A program made the position numbers and the translations under genes. Positions 33,505 through 42,166 of a stretch of DNA of 64,000 bases are shown here, piece after piece. Within the stretch, counting starts at the first letter, position 1; each line of letters begins with the position of its first letter. The stretch comes from Olivibacter jilunii (GTDB lineage: Bacteria > Bacteroidota > Bacteroidia > Sphingobacteriales > Sphingobacteriaceae). The notes beneath the pieces were generated by a model that was not told the origin of the DNA, ran no database searches, and worked only from the letters and a program-made list of their open reading frames with translations. The DNA is taken from positions 1,229,241-1,293,240 of the forward strand of contig NZ_LR027848.1 of the NCBI RefSeq assembly GCF_900607235.1. The letters are read 5' to 3'.

Positions 33505-33888
33505 CGTCTACTTTCTTTCCCCGCGAAAGAAAGATAGCAAAGAAAGCTCTGGCTGGCTTACTCCCTTGCAATTCGTTGCCGCTTGTCCGTTCGCAAAAGG
33601 AGACACGCCCGGCAATGGCTATCCCTTCGTTCGTCTTTTGCTTTATGACGTTAGCTTCGCTTGAAATAGTTTAGGGACAAGCCAGGCTGCCGATTGCTTC
33701 GTCCGCAAGCCTAGGCCATTTAGTATTTATCAACGTTGGTGCAAACGGGGCTCTGGTGGGTGGGGCAAGATGGCTTTATATGATGAGACGTTAATAAATA
33801 AGTTGAGAAGATGTGAAAATGTTCCGTATGTTGTTGTTTAAATAAATCAGAATGAGTACCTGTACGGACCAATTCTAATAGACTAATT
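33505..33888. repeat. Interspersed repeat R3, copy b (384 bp), with toxin-gene relic
   Basis: Second long copy of R3. Its right end still carries the last 17 toxin codons (SLLELVRTGTHSDLF readable leftwards), but the stop is lost by a 1-base deletion and the rest of a toxin-antitoxin module is absent. Directly after it comes AATTCTAAAGATTAA (33885-33899), which elsewhere lies just upstream of the antitoxin gene (33455-33469). This is the expected scar of a deleted second module. Confidence 0.8.
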
Positions 33889-33912
33889 CTAAAGATTAAG
33901 TTTGTAACTACT

Positions 33913-34404
33913 TTAATCGAGATACCCTTTGGGATAGGTCTTTTGACCAAATTGCTTGTCAATCCGTGCCATCAGTTCCCGACGTTCGTCTGTAAGTTCC
34001 GGAATGGGGGCAAATTCACCGCTACCTACCGGAACACCGACTAGTTCGAAAACTTTTTCCAAACCGGCGGGCATGACGGTACAAAGTAGCTTGGCCACAG
34101 TGCTGGAGGTATTCGTAAAACAATGAATAGCTCCTCCAAGTGGGATGGTTATAAAACCTCCGGCACTAACTATGGATTTCCCCTGTTCCGTCTGAAATTC
34201 AACTTCTCCTTCCAATACATAAAAGGTTTCGTGTGTATCGGGATGCGAATGGGGCGGAGGTCCGCCTCCGGGTGGGACAATCATCTCAATGACTGCATAT
34301 TTATTATCCGTTTTATCTCCGGGTACAATGATGCGGTAATTGCCACCTGCTACTCCTAAAATTTGTCCCTTGTCTTTTTCGATAATCTCGATCCCTGATT
34401 TCAT
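33913..34404 (-). CDS. Cupin-domain protein
   Basis: A 163-residue single-domain cupin. Motif 1 is GGGPPPHSHPDTHETFYVLEGEVEF (three His and Glu as metal ligands) and motif 2 is GGFITIPLGGAIHCFTNTS with the fourth His. It should bind a divalent metal and act on or sense a small molecule; no substrate is suggested by neighbours. Start MKSGIEIIEKD at 34404 is the only one that fits. It has no operon partner. Confidence 0.88.
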   Translation of the reverse strand: MKSGIEIIEKDKGQILGVAGGNYRIIVPGDKTDNKYAVIEMIVPPGGGPPPHSHPDTHETFYVLEGEVEFQTEQGKSIVSAGGFITIPLGGAIHCFTNTSSTVAKLLCTVMPAGLEKVFELVGVPVGSGEFAPIPELTDERRELMARIDKQFGQKTYPKGYLD

Positions 34405-34687
34405 ATAGTGCTAATTTAAATGCCCATGTCTCCGTCAGCCTAAACGCTTACAGCCGGTTTTTCTGCAAGATACTTAACCTCATACTGTTCTGAAGAATTT
34501 ACTTCCCGTATTCTTCTTAGGATTCTTTTTTCGTAACTTAACTTTTTAAAAAGATATAAAAAGGAACCGAAATTAGGGGTAAATGTTTTAGGGTGGATTG
34601 ATTGAAAATGGACCGGCTATAAACTCGGAACCGTAATGGAAAAATTTGTAACTTCCGTGCAGTTGACATCAACATAAAGGAAGTGAT

Positions 34688-34837
34688 ATGAAAAGACAGA
34701 ACCATAATCCGTTCCTTCTTGCCCTGAAAGCCCGCAACCTATCGGTTGAAATTCATCATCATGCCGCGTATCAAATCGTTTTATCGGATGATACGCCGTT
34801 TAATTCAACGATCGGCGGAATACATTATGAACAGTAA
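34688..34837 (+). pseudogene. Short ORF resembling N-terminus of an AraC/cupin-type regulator
   Basis: A 49-codon frame with a good upstream AAAGGAAG reads KRQNHNPFLLALKARNLSVE, then IHHHAAYQIVLSDDTPFNST. HHH..YQIVLS resembles the cupin-like sensor start of AraC-family regulators, but the stop follows at once and no HTH part is found downstream. It is probably the leftover of a truncated gene. The rest of 34405-34939 shows no other feature. Confidence 0.4.
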
Positions 34838-34939
34838 ACTAAATAGTGGCAGTCTGTAACGGACAGCGGAAATCTATTTATCAAAGGAAAACAGCGATCT
34901 GATACATATGTGCACTTGTATCGCTGCACCTTTGTATCG

Positions 34940-36109
34940 TTAATACGTCATTCCAAGTTGCCAAAGCGGAATGGTGTTTAAAAATCCGGATTCGATATCG
35001 TCTTTTACAACATAACCGTTTTTAACACCTTGTAGCTGTTTTTGACTTTTTGTTTTTCCTCCGATTTCGAAGACCATATCACCGATCTGAAAGTCACCGA
35101 CGGTTGAAGCGATGACTTCATGTTTGACCCGTAGTTGATTCAAAAAAAACGTTTCCCGAATATTCCCAATGTTCGGGGAGCTTTCAGCTAAACTATAAAT
35201 GAGATTGGTATTATCCAGGTATATTTTATCAACCTTACCTAAGCCTCTTATCCCCCCGGTGTCGTCCCGCAATTGGGCAATCATTCCTGCTTCTTCTATA
35301 TATAGGCAATAATCAGCGATATTGTTTCTGCTTGCAGAGAGCATAGTTGCAATGTTGGAAAAATTGGGTTTGAAAGGAACGCTCTTGGCGATGATGGCTA
35401 ACAGCTGTTTCATTTTCCGTCCGGTTGCCACGTTCATATCAGCAAACAAAGGAATATCAGATTCTAACGTTTGATTGATTATCTGTTGCAACCGTATATC
35501 AAAATCGCCTTCTAATGCAAATGGGTAATATCCTCTTCTTAAGTACTGAGCAAAGAATTTGAGCGGATGCTTCAAGTTCGGTATTTTTACCTGATGCGCC
35601 AGAATGTCATCCAAAGAGTATACATCCGAGGATATTTGATGAAAGAGTTGTAAATATTCCCTAAATGATAGCCCCTGCATATGGTGCATAACAGCTCTAC
35701 GACTTAAATCGGAAGCACCCTTGTTAATGTCCAATACGGAAGATCCGGTGAAGATAACTTGCAATTCGGCATAATAGTCATAAATTAACTTGAGCTCTTT
35801 TGACCAGTTTTTATATTTATGAATTTCGTCTATAAAAAGGTGTTTTCCCCCCTGTTTGACGAAGGCGTCGGCTAAGTCTATTAACTTGTGATCGGCAAAA
35901 TAAAAGTCCTCAGTGGTAACATAAAGCGCTTCTGCCGGATTCAAATTTTTCCTGATGTATTGTAGGATGAGCGTAGTCTTACCGACGCCTCGCGGTCCGG
36001 TAAGGCCGATCATTCGGCTTTCCCAATTTATTTCTGCATAGGTATAGCGAAGAAAGCTTGTATCAATAGCCTGTAAAAGCTTATGAAAATATTCCAATAA
36101 TTTCTCCAT
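34940..36109 (-). CDS. AAA_14/DUF4143 ATPase
   Basis: A 389-residue predicted ATPase. N-terminal AAA_14 domain with Walker A GLTGPRGVGKTTLILQYI, Walker B-like HLFIDEIHKYKNWSKELK, and sensor region VIFTGSSVLDI; C-terminal DUF4143 domain (IPLFADMNVATGRKMKQLL, NIGNIRETFFLNQL, FEIGGKTKSQKQLQGVKNGY). These proteins are widespread and poorly characterised; a nuclease-like fold has been suggested for the C-terminal part. A relic of a second copy's last codons lies at 36499-36556. Confidence 0.9.
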   Translation of the reverse strand: MEKLLEYFHKLLQAIDTSFLRYTYAEINWESRMIGLTGPRGVGKTTLILQYIRKNLNPAEALYVTTEDFYFADHKLIDLADAFVKQGGKHLFIDEIHKYKNWSKELKLIYDYYAELQVIFTGSSVLDINKGASDLSRRAVMHHMQGLSFREYLQLFHQISSDVYSLDDILAHQVKIPNLKHPLKFFAQYLRRGYYPFALEGDFDIRLQQIINQTLESDIPLFADMNVATGRKMKQLLAIIAKSVPFKPNFSNIATMLSASRNNIADYCLYIEEAGMIAQLRDDTGGIRGLGKVDKIYLDNTNLIYSLAESSPNIGNIRETFFLNQLRVKHEVIASTVGDFQIGDMVFEIGGKTKSQKQLQGVKNGYVVKDDIESGFLNTIPLWQLGMTY

Positions 36110-36214
36110 AGCAGTTAATTTTCACAAAGATAGCTATTTTGCACTGTAATAGTGCAAATTTCAGTAAAAAATGCACTGTGAGAGTGCAGAATGAGTATGG
36201 CTATTTATATAGTC

Positions 36215-36352
36215 TCATCCACTACCGTAAATTAAGGTTTTCTTCACTGGCTGTGGGCTTGCCGGTTCATCGAAATAATCCATGTTGGCGAAGGGTTTAG
36301 GTGTAACGGTCCGGGTGGCTGCTACTTCGAAAACCTCAAAACCATTGACTTT
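36215..36352 (-). pseudogene. Unidentified open fragment without start codon
   Basis: A 45-codon stretch flanked by stops reads NGFEVFEVAATRTVTPKPFA, then NMDYFDEPASPQPVKKTLIY. It looks like the tail of a gene but is not recognised. The region 36110-36620 holds this, the DUF4143 relic and no intact gene. Confidence 0.3.
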
Positions 36353-36498
36353 TTAGAAGAAAACCAATTTCATGTTGATAATATACCGCACCTTACAAAG
36401 ATCGGGCAGGGGGCGATAAGATAGAGGAATTGCCCGATGATTCGTGTTCTTTTCCCGCCTTGGTAGCTTGGTGGAGCAGGGCCAGCTGTTTCTCATGT

Positions 36499-36556
36499 TA
36501 ATAAGTCATTCCCAACTGTCAAAGAGGGATGGTGTTTAAAAATCCTGATTGGGTAT
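36499..36556 (-). pseudogene. C-terminal relic of a second DUF4143 ATPase
   Basis: Leftward reading gives SGFLNTIPL, a TGA in place of TGG, then QLGMTY and a stop. This equals the last residues of the intact protein at 34940-36109 (SGFLNTIPLWQLGMTY). Only the tail survives, so a paralogue once occupied this place. Confidence 0.65.
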
Positions 36557-36652
36557 ATTTTCTAATAAATTATATTTGGTAATACAGCTTAAACCGATCA
36601 CAAGTGTAAGTGTATAAACAAATTTTTGAGTGATATATTTAATAAAAAAATG

Positions 36653-36669
36653 TATTTTTGTATACAAAA
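36653..36669 (+). promoter_or_regulatory. gntR-type promoter and autoregulatory palindrome O1
   Basis: TTTTGTATACAAAA (36656-36669) is a perfect palindrome whose last A is the first base of the regulator's ATG. The likely -7 box TATTTTTG (36653-36660) overlaps it, with its final G as the first base of the GTATAC core. A regulator bound here would block its own transcription and translation. Confidence 0.8.
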
Positions 36670-37307
36670 TGAAAGAAGATTCACTTGCAAATAAAGTGTA
36701 TAATGAGATTCGTAAAAAAATTTTGGCGAATCAATTGGTAGGTGGTGCCCGCTTGAAAGAAAGCTCATGGGCGGAAAAGTTAAATGTTAGCCGTGTTGCC
36801 GTTCGTGAAGCGCTAATTCGGCTATCGGGTGAAAATCTGGTGGAATTCGGTGAAAAGGGTGGATGTTTTGTTAGAAATATGACCGCTGAAGATGTGCGTG
36901 ACATCAGGGAATTGCGTGAAATTTTCGAAGTAGGGGCGCTGAAATTGCTGTTTAAGAAAATCGACAAAGATATTATTAAAGAGCTGGAAGCAATTTGTGA
37001 TGATTTTACCTCCATGACAGAGCGGGGGTATTATAGTGGCGCCTGCGAAGCAGATGTGCGTTTTCACGAAACTATTATGGAGCGATCTGGAAATAAACGT
37101 CTATTGGCTCTGTATAAAAACAGTAATATTCCGTTGTTCCATTTGAAATTAGGTAATTCGCTGAGCCATATGGATGACTATAAGCAAACGGATACGGAGC
37201 ATCGTAGAATTGTGCAAAGCCTGAAATCCGGAAACTTTGACGATGCGTTAAATACGCTTATTAACCACTTGGACCGAGGTGAAAAAGAAGCACTTGAACT
37301 AATCTAA
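36669..37307 (+). CDS. GntR-family (FadR/FCD subfamily) transcriptional regulator
   Basis: A 212-residue regulator: N-terminal winged HTH of the GntR type (NKVYNEIRKKILANQLVGGARLKESSWAEKLNVSRVAVREALIRL) and a C-terminal FCD effector domain of helices (DIRELREIFEVGALKLLFKK, RFHETIMERSGNKRLLALYK, EHRRIVQSLKSGNFDDALNTLINHL) with the Asp/His residues that bind a metal and a sugar-acid-type ligand. I start at 36669, since the longer frame would run through the promoter. Matching palindromes in three promoters make it the local regulator of the 37.4-64 kb locus. Confidence 0.92.
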   Translation: MKEDSLANKVYNEIRKKILANQLVGGARLKESSWAEKLNVSRVAVREALIRLSGENLVEFGEKGGCFVRNMTAEDVRDIRELREIFEVGALKLLFKKIDKDIIKELEAICDDFTSMTERGYYSGACEADVRFHETIMERSGNKRLLALYKNSNIPLFHLKLGNSLSHMDDYKQTDTEHRRIVQSLKSGNFDDALNTLINHLDRGEKEALELI

Positions 37308-37335
37308 TATAAAAGCCTGAAAAAATGAGTTTGCG

Positions 37336-37360
37336 AACCGCTTCCATGAAGCGGTTTTTT
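37336..37360 (+). terminator. Rho-independent terminator after the GntR gene
   Basis: AACCGCTTC, loop CAT, GAAGCGGTT, then a T run. It separates the regulator from the first catabolic operon. Confidence 0.88.
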
Positions 37361-37384
37361 CATTTAAAATATTCCCAAATATTT

Positions 37385-37421
37385 TTATGTATACAAAAAT
37401 ATTATATATTTGTATACAATT
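37385..37421 (+). promoter_or_regulatory. Operator pair O2 and promoter of the transport/lyase operon
   Basis: Two palindromes with core GTATAC: TTATGTATACAAAA (37385-37398) and ATTTGTATACAATT (37408-37421), centres 23 bp apart. The -7 box TATATTTG (37405-37412) shares its last G with the second core, as in O1. Binding of the GntR regulator at both sites would cover the promoter. Confidence 0.82.
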
Positions 37422-37474
37422 CTGCTTAACTGATTATAGCCAATAAACTGTCGGAAAACATTTTAAAAACAAAC

Positions 37475-39010
37475 ATGTGCCAAGCTATGCGTCCTTTTGT
37501 GCTTTTCAGCTTTCTGTCCATTATCTGTGGGTCTTGTCAAATTGGCAATTCCCCCTTGATGTCAGGCAAACTTGTAGGTATCTATAGGCTTGATACGACC
37601 GCCGTTCGGATCGATGCCTTGGCCGAACATCTCGATGTTCCTTGGGAGTTATGTTACGTGGGGAGCGATGAACTTTGGTATACGTTGCAATCCGGTGAAG
37701 TTTGGCGTCTCAATTTGCGTGATAGCACAAAACAGCGTTTGTTGTTAATCCCTGAGGTTTACCGATACCGCACCTTGGGCCTGCTCGGAATGACGGTTCA
37801 CAAGTCCGGGGAAAACACACAGGCTTATCTGATTTATAATAAACAATTGGACAGCGCACATATTGTCAGTCGTCTCGTGCAATATACATTGCGTGGGGAT
37901 TCGCTGGTTCAACCAAAGAAACTATTGGAATGGCCGGGTAATACCGGACATAATGGTGCGCGCGTTGTTTATGGTGCCGATAACAACTTATACCTAAGTG
38001 CTGGGGACCGGGCAGAAGGCCTGCTTGCGCAAGATTTGCATTCACCGAATGGGAAAGTTTTACGACTGAAACCGGATGGACAAATACCTGCTGACAACCC
38101 CTTTACCAATTCATATGTATGGAGTTATGGGCACCGAAACATTCAGGGATTAGCTATTGGTCGCGACGGAAAGCTCTACGCTTCTGAACATGGGGACGCA
38201 ATTGAAGACGAAGTAAACTGGATTCAAAAAGCGAAAAACTACGGATGGCCCCTAAAAGAAGGGAAGGTTTACGCACCACAAACGGATTCAAGCAGCAACC
38301 TGGATTTCACGGATCCGCTCGAAAGTTGGACGCCTACCATCGCACCGGCGGCAATGACCTATTATAAAGACGGTCCGATTAAGGAATGGCGCAATTGTTT
38401 ATTATTGGTGACATTGAAGGGGAGTGCTTTGTATGCGCTGCAGTTGAATGAGGAAGGGAACCGTGTTGTAAAAGAGCAAGTTTATTTCAAAAATAGTTTT
38501 GGCCGACTTCGCGGAATTTGCATAGGGCCGCTGGGTGAGGTGTACCTAAGCAGTAGCAACCGCGACTGGAACCCCGCACCGGGATATCCGAAAGTATACG
38601 ACGACCGGATTTTGCGCATAGCTGTTGCACACACAAGTAGTTTGGGAGGTGTGATAAAACCTGCCATGCAGGTAGTAGAAAAGCGCGTGGATGCTGCGGC
38701 ACTTTATCAGAATTATTGTGCTTCCTGTCATAAAGAGAATGGATTGGGTGTGGAAGGGGTATTCCCTCCATTAAAAGGGAACCCGATTCTAAACCGCCCT
38801 ACGGATTTGTTTCATGTGGTGTTTAATGGGAAATCGCCCGGCGGGAAGATTATGGGAAAAACCTATGATCAGGCCATGCCGGGCTTTTCCTTTTTAAAGG
38901 ATGAAGAAGTGGCTGAGATACTCACTTACATTTCACAAACATTTGGCAATAACTCAAATGTCTTTTCTGCTACTCAGATAACAGAAGAGCGAGAAAAAAG
39001 GAAGAAATAA
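37475..39010 (+). CDS. PQQ-dependent sugar dehydrogenase fused to cytochrome c
   Basis: A 511-residue lipoprotein (FLSIICGSCQIG lipobox). About residues 45-390 form a GSDH-type six-bladed propeller of soluble aldose dehydrogenases: GHNGARVVYGADNNLYLSAG, WSYGHRNIQGLAIG, SEHGDAIEDEVNWI and RLRGICIGPLGEVYLSSSNR. A C-terminal cytochrome c domain follows with CASCH at 415-419 and axial Met in QAMPGF. It would oxidise a sugar at C1 to a lactone in the periplasm and pass electrons through its own haem to the respiratory chain. It is first in the operon behind operator pair O2. No PQQ synthesis genes are in the window. Confidence 0.88.
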   Translation: MCQAMRPFVLFSFLSIICGSCQIGNSPLMSGKLVGIYRLDTTAVRIDALAEHLDVPWELCYVGSDELWYTLQSGEVWRLNLRDSTKQRLLLIPEVYRYRTLGLLGMTVHKSGENTQAYLIYNKQLDSAHIVSRLVQYTLRGDSLVQPKKLLEWPGNTGHNGARVVYGADNNLYLSAGDRAEGLLAQDLHSPNGKVLRLKPDGQIPADNPFTNSYVWSYGHRNIQGLAIGRDGKLYASEHGDAIEDEVNWIQKAKNYGWPLKEGKVYAPQTDSSSNLDFTDPLESWTPTIAPAAMTYYKDGPIKEWRNCLLLVTLKGSALYALQLNEEGNRVVKEQVYFKNSFGRLRGICIGPLGEVYLSSSNRDWNPAPGYPKVYDDRILRIAVAHTSSLGGVIKPAMQVVEKRVDAAALYQNYCASCHKENGLGVEGVFPPLKGNPILNRPTDLFHVVFNGKSPGGKIMGKTYDQAMPGFSFLKDEEVAEILTYISQTFGNNSNVFSATQITEEREKRKK

Positions 39011-39052
39011 AATGAACAGACCTAATAATAAGCTAGTCCTAACCCCTTTTAT

Positions 39053-42000
39053 ATGAGAACTAATCAATTTATTTTGTTAATCGGCATATTCAGTATGCTG
39101 TTTGCGACAAACCTTCATGCATGGGCGCAAGGTACCCGGGTAGTGGAAGGATATGTCATCAGCGCAACGGATAAGGGTCCTTTGCTTGGTGTAAGTGTGC
39201 ATGCTACCGGTACGGCCGTAGCAACCAAAACGAATGAGCAAGGGTATTTTTCGCTTCAATTGACGCTGCCAAGCGTCCTGCGCTTTTCCTATTTAGGATA
39301 TACAACGGAAGAACTTGAGGTGAAGGAGGTGGGTAATCCGCTTCGTATCCTATTGGAAGAAACTTTTGCTAATCTTGATGAGGCTGTGGTGGTGGGCTAT
39401 GGAGCCGTTAAACGGAGCTCCTTGACGGCGGCTGTTACTAAAGTGGAAAACAAGGGGCTCGACGAAATTCCAACCGCCCGACCCGAAGTTGCACTACAGG
39501 GAAAACTAGCAGGTGTCAATATTTCGCAGACCAGGAATGCGCCCGGCTCAGCACCGATAATCCGCATTCGAGGTGCGGGTTCTATTTCGGCGGGGAATGA
39601 TCCCCTAATTGTGGTGGACGGTTTTCCAGGTGCCAGTTTTAGCAACATCAATATGAACGACGTGGCATCAATTGAGGTGCTTAAGGATGCCTCGTCTGCT
39701 GCTATCTACGGATCGCGTGCGGCCGGAGGTGTAGTGATTGTAACCACCAAGTCCGGAAAGCAGGGAAAGCCTGTTTTATCAGTTAATGCGTTTGGCGGTT
39801 TTTCAAAGGCGAAGCTCCACAACGATTGGCTCAATGTGAACGAGTATTATGATGCTATCACGAAATACCAGAACCGCGAATATGCGTGGATTGGTGGCGA
39901 CACATCAATTCCAGTGTGGGGCGATAGCAATCGTCCGGCGGGTTATCAGGTGAGCCCTGCCGTATTGAATGGTACGGATGTGAACTGGCAGGATGCGGTG
40001 ATGGAAACAGCTCCTTTTCAAAATTATGATCTGGCGGTGAATGGAGGAAATGACAATGTCAATTATTATATATCCGGCATTGTCAGGGATCAGCAGGGAA
40101 CGCTACGGAATACTTGGTATCGAACCTATGGTGCCCGGGCCAGCTTAAATATCAAGGTAAACGAGCGTGTCGACCTGGGGCTAATGCTGAACCCCAACTA
40201 TGCAACAAGCCGTATCGCACCCAATAATATGATCGACTATGCGAAATACCCTCCATTTGTGGCAATCCAAAACCCGAATGGTACGTACCCAACCGCTAGG
40301 AGTTATTGGGGTGCCGCGGTAACCAGTCAAGCTAATCCAATGGCCATACTGGAAGGGACCAATTATCGAGCTAATACCCTAAACACCATTGGTAATTTTT
40401 ATGCTTCTGTAAAGCTGGCGGAAGGTCTGCTTATCAAATCTACCATAGGTACAAATATGGCTTATAACATAACCGATCGGTTTCAAGCGTCCTGGGCGTC
40501 TAGCTCAAGTACATCGTCAGGTTCTGCCATTGATTCGCGTACCATTAGCTTAATCAATGAGAATACCATCAATTATCAAAAGACTTTCGGAGCTGATCAC
40601 GATTTCGGCGCATTAGGGGGAGCTTCTTATCAACACAACTTCTCCAGGTCGATGACAACATTGGCCGTTAACGGCTCTTTCAATAATGACATCATCCAAA
40701 CCTTGAATAATGCAACCATTAATCCGGTTGGTACCAATACCCTTAAATCGGAATGGGGTCTCGTTTCCTATTTCGGACGTGTTAATTATGGCTTCAAAAA
40801 TAAATACCTGTTTACTGCCTCCATCCGAACGGATGGATCGTCCCGTTTTGGCCCCGATCGTAAATGGGGGTGGTTTCCTTCGGCATCTGCTGCGTGGCGT
40901 ATTTCCGGTGAGCGTTTTATGGAAAACTTAACCGTGTTGAGCGACTTAAAGTTACGGGCGAGTTTCGGGACTACCGGAAATATGAATATTGGTGACTTTG
41001 CGTATTTAGGTACGATAGGCGGCGGTATCTATACGGTAAACGATCAGATTACCAACTGGCAGGCCCAATCGACCTATGGCAACAGTAGGCTGGGATGGGA
41101 GAAAACACGGGAGCTTGACTTTGGTGTAGATGTCAGTTTATTCAATAACCGAGTAACCATTAATGCCGACTATTACCGAAAACGTACTGATGGATTACTT
41201 TATGCCGTATCAATTCCTGGTATTACAGGTTTTACATCTTCCCTTTCGAATGTCGGTGAGGTGGAAAATAAAGGCTTTGAGATTGAGTTGAGCACCAAAA
41301 ACCTAGTGGGTGATTTTAAATGGGAAACCAGCTTTAATGTGGCGGCCAACAGAAATAAAGTGCTGAGCTTAGGAGGAGTGAAGGAACGCATCACAACCGA
41401 CGGTTATGGGATGAGTTGGTTATTGCGTGTTGGCGAACCGATGTTTTCCTACTATGGTTACAAACAAATAGGCGTTATTCAAAGCCAGGAACAATTGAGC
41501 TCAAGCCCTGTGATGGCGGGATCTAAATTGGGTAACCCTATTTATGAAGATATAAATCAAGACGGTCTTATCAATCAACAGGATCGGGCAGTGCTCGGCA
41601 ACTTTATGCCGAAGGCCACTTTTGGGATGACTAATAGTTTTGCTTATCGGAATTTCGATCTGTCCTTTACAATACAGGCCTCCATAGGAGCGAAGATGTA
41701 CAATTTTGAAAATCAGTTTTACCAAGGTTCCGTACTGGGTGCTATGCGGAAATCCCTGATTGCTAATCAGTGGTGGTCTGCCGATGATGCCGGTGACGGT
41801 TTGCATCCGGCAGTATCGTTGAGCCAGCTTTCGTTCAACGCAAATTCAGATTACTACATAGAAGATGCCTCCTTTTTGGCGGTACGGAATATAAATGTAG
41901 GTTATAATTTTCCGGTATCAATTAGTCGTAAGATCGGTGCTAATAAATTACGGCTATTTGCTTCTATAAACAATGCGATATTTTTAACGAAAGGCGAATT

Positions 42001-42127
42001 CCATGGCTATAATCCGGAAGGATATACCGCAGGAGAAATAGCGGGTATAGATAGCAAACCTGGTTACAATATCGGTTCAGAACCTATAAACCGCGTATAT
42101 ACATTTGGAGTCAACCTAGGTTTTTAG
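39053..42127 (+). CDS. SusC-like TonB-dependent transporter 1 of the glycan locus
   Basis: A 1024-residue SusC/RagA protein. Signal peptide (ILLIGIFSMLFATNLHAWAQ), carboxypeptidase-regulatory-like domain (VEGYVISATDKGPLLGVSVH ... FSYLGYTTEELEV), TonB-linked plug with LDEAVVVGYGAVKRSSLTAA, RIRGAGSISAGNDPLIVVDG and IEVLKDASSAAIYGSRAAGG, and a barrel ending RVYTFGVNLGF. It imports the oligosaccharide with energy from TonB. Its SusD partner starts 39 bp downstream. Typical length. Confidence 0.95.
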   Translation: MRTNQFILLIGIFSMLFATNLHAWAQGTRVVEGYVISATDKGPLLGVSVHATGTAVATKTNEQGYFSLQLTLPSVLRFSYLGYTTEELEVKEVGNPLRILLEETFANLDEAVVVGYGAVKRSSLTAAVTKVENKGLDEIPTARPEVALQGKLAGVNISQTRNAPGSAPIIRIRGAGSISAGNDPLIVVDGFPGASFSNINMNDVASIEVLKDASSAAIYGSRAAGGVVIVTTKSGKQGKPVLSVNAFGGFSKAKLHNDWLNVNEYYDAITKYQNREYAWIGGDTSIPVWGDSNRPAGYQVSPAVLNGTDVNWQDAVMETAPFQNYDLAVNGGNDNVNYYISGIVRDQQGTLRNTWYRTYGARASLNIKVNERVDLGLMLNPNYATSRIAPNNMIDYAKYPPFVAIQNPNGTYPTARSYWGAAVTSQANPMAILEGTNYRANTLNTIGNFYASVKLAEGLLIKSTIGTNMAYNITDRFQASWASSSSTSSGSAIDSRTISLINENTINYQKTFGADHDFGALGGASYQHNFSRSMTTLAVNGSFNNDIIQTLNNATINPVGTNTLKSEWGLVSYFGRVNYGFKNKYLFTASIRTDGSSRFGPDRKWGWFPSASAAWRISGERFMENLTVLSDLKLRASFGTTGNMNIGDFAYLGTIGGGIYTVNDQITNWQAQSTYGNSRLGWEKTRELDFGVDVSLFNNRVTINADYYRKRTDGLLYAVSIPGITGFTSSLSNVGEVENKGFEIELSTKNLVGDFKWETSFNVAANRNKVLSLGGVKERITTDGYGMSWLLRVGEPMFSYYGYKQIGVIQSQEQLSSSPVMAGSKLGNPIYEDINQDGLINQQDRAVLGNFMPKATFGMTNSFAYRNFDLSFTIQASIGAKMYNFENQFYQGSVLGAMRKSLIANQWWSADDAGDGLHPAVSLSQLSFNANSDYYIEDASFLAVRNINVGYNFPVSISRKIGANKLRLFASINNAIFLTKGEFHGYNPEGYTAGEIAGIDSKPGYNIGSEPINRVYTFGVNLGF

Positions 42128-42166
42128 GAAAAATAGATCAAAAATCAGTATTCAAATAACAAATTT

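Noticed and set aside
33720-33962. ORF of 80 codons on the minus strand
   Set aside because: It joins the toxin-tail relic with repeat R3 and part of the cupin gene; not a real gene.
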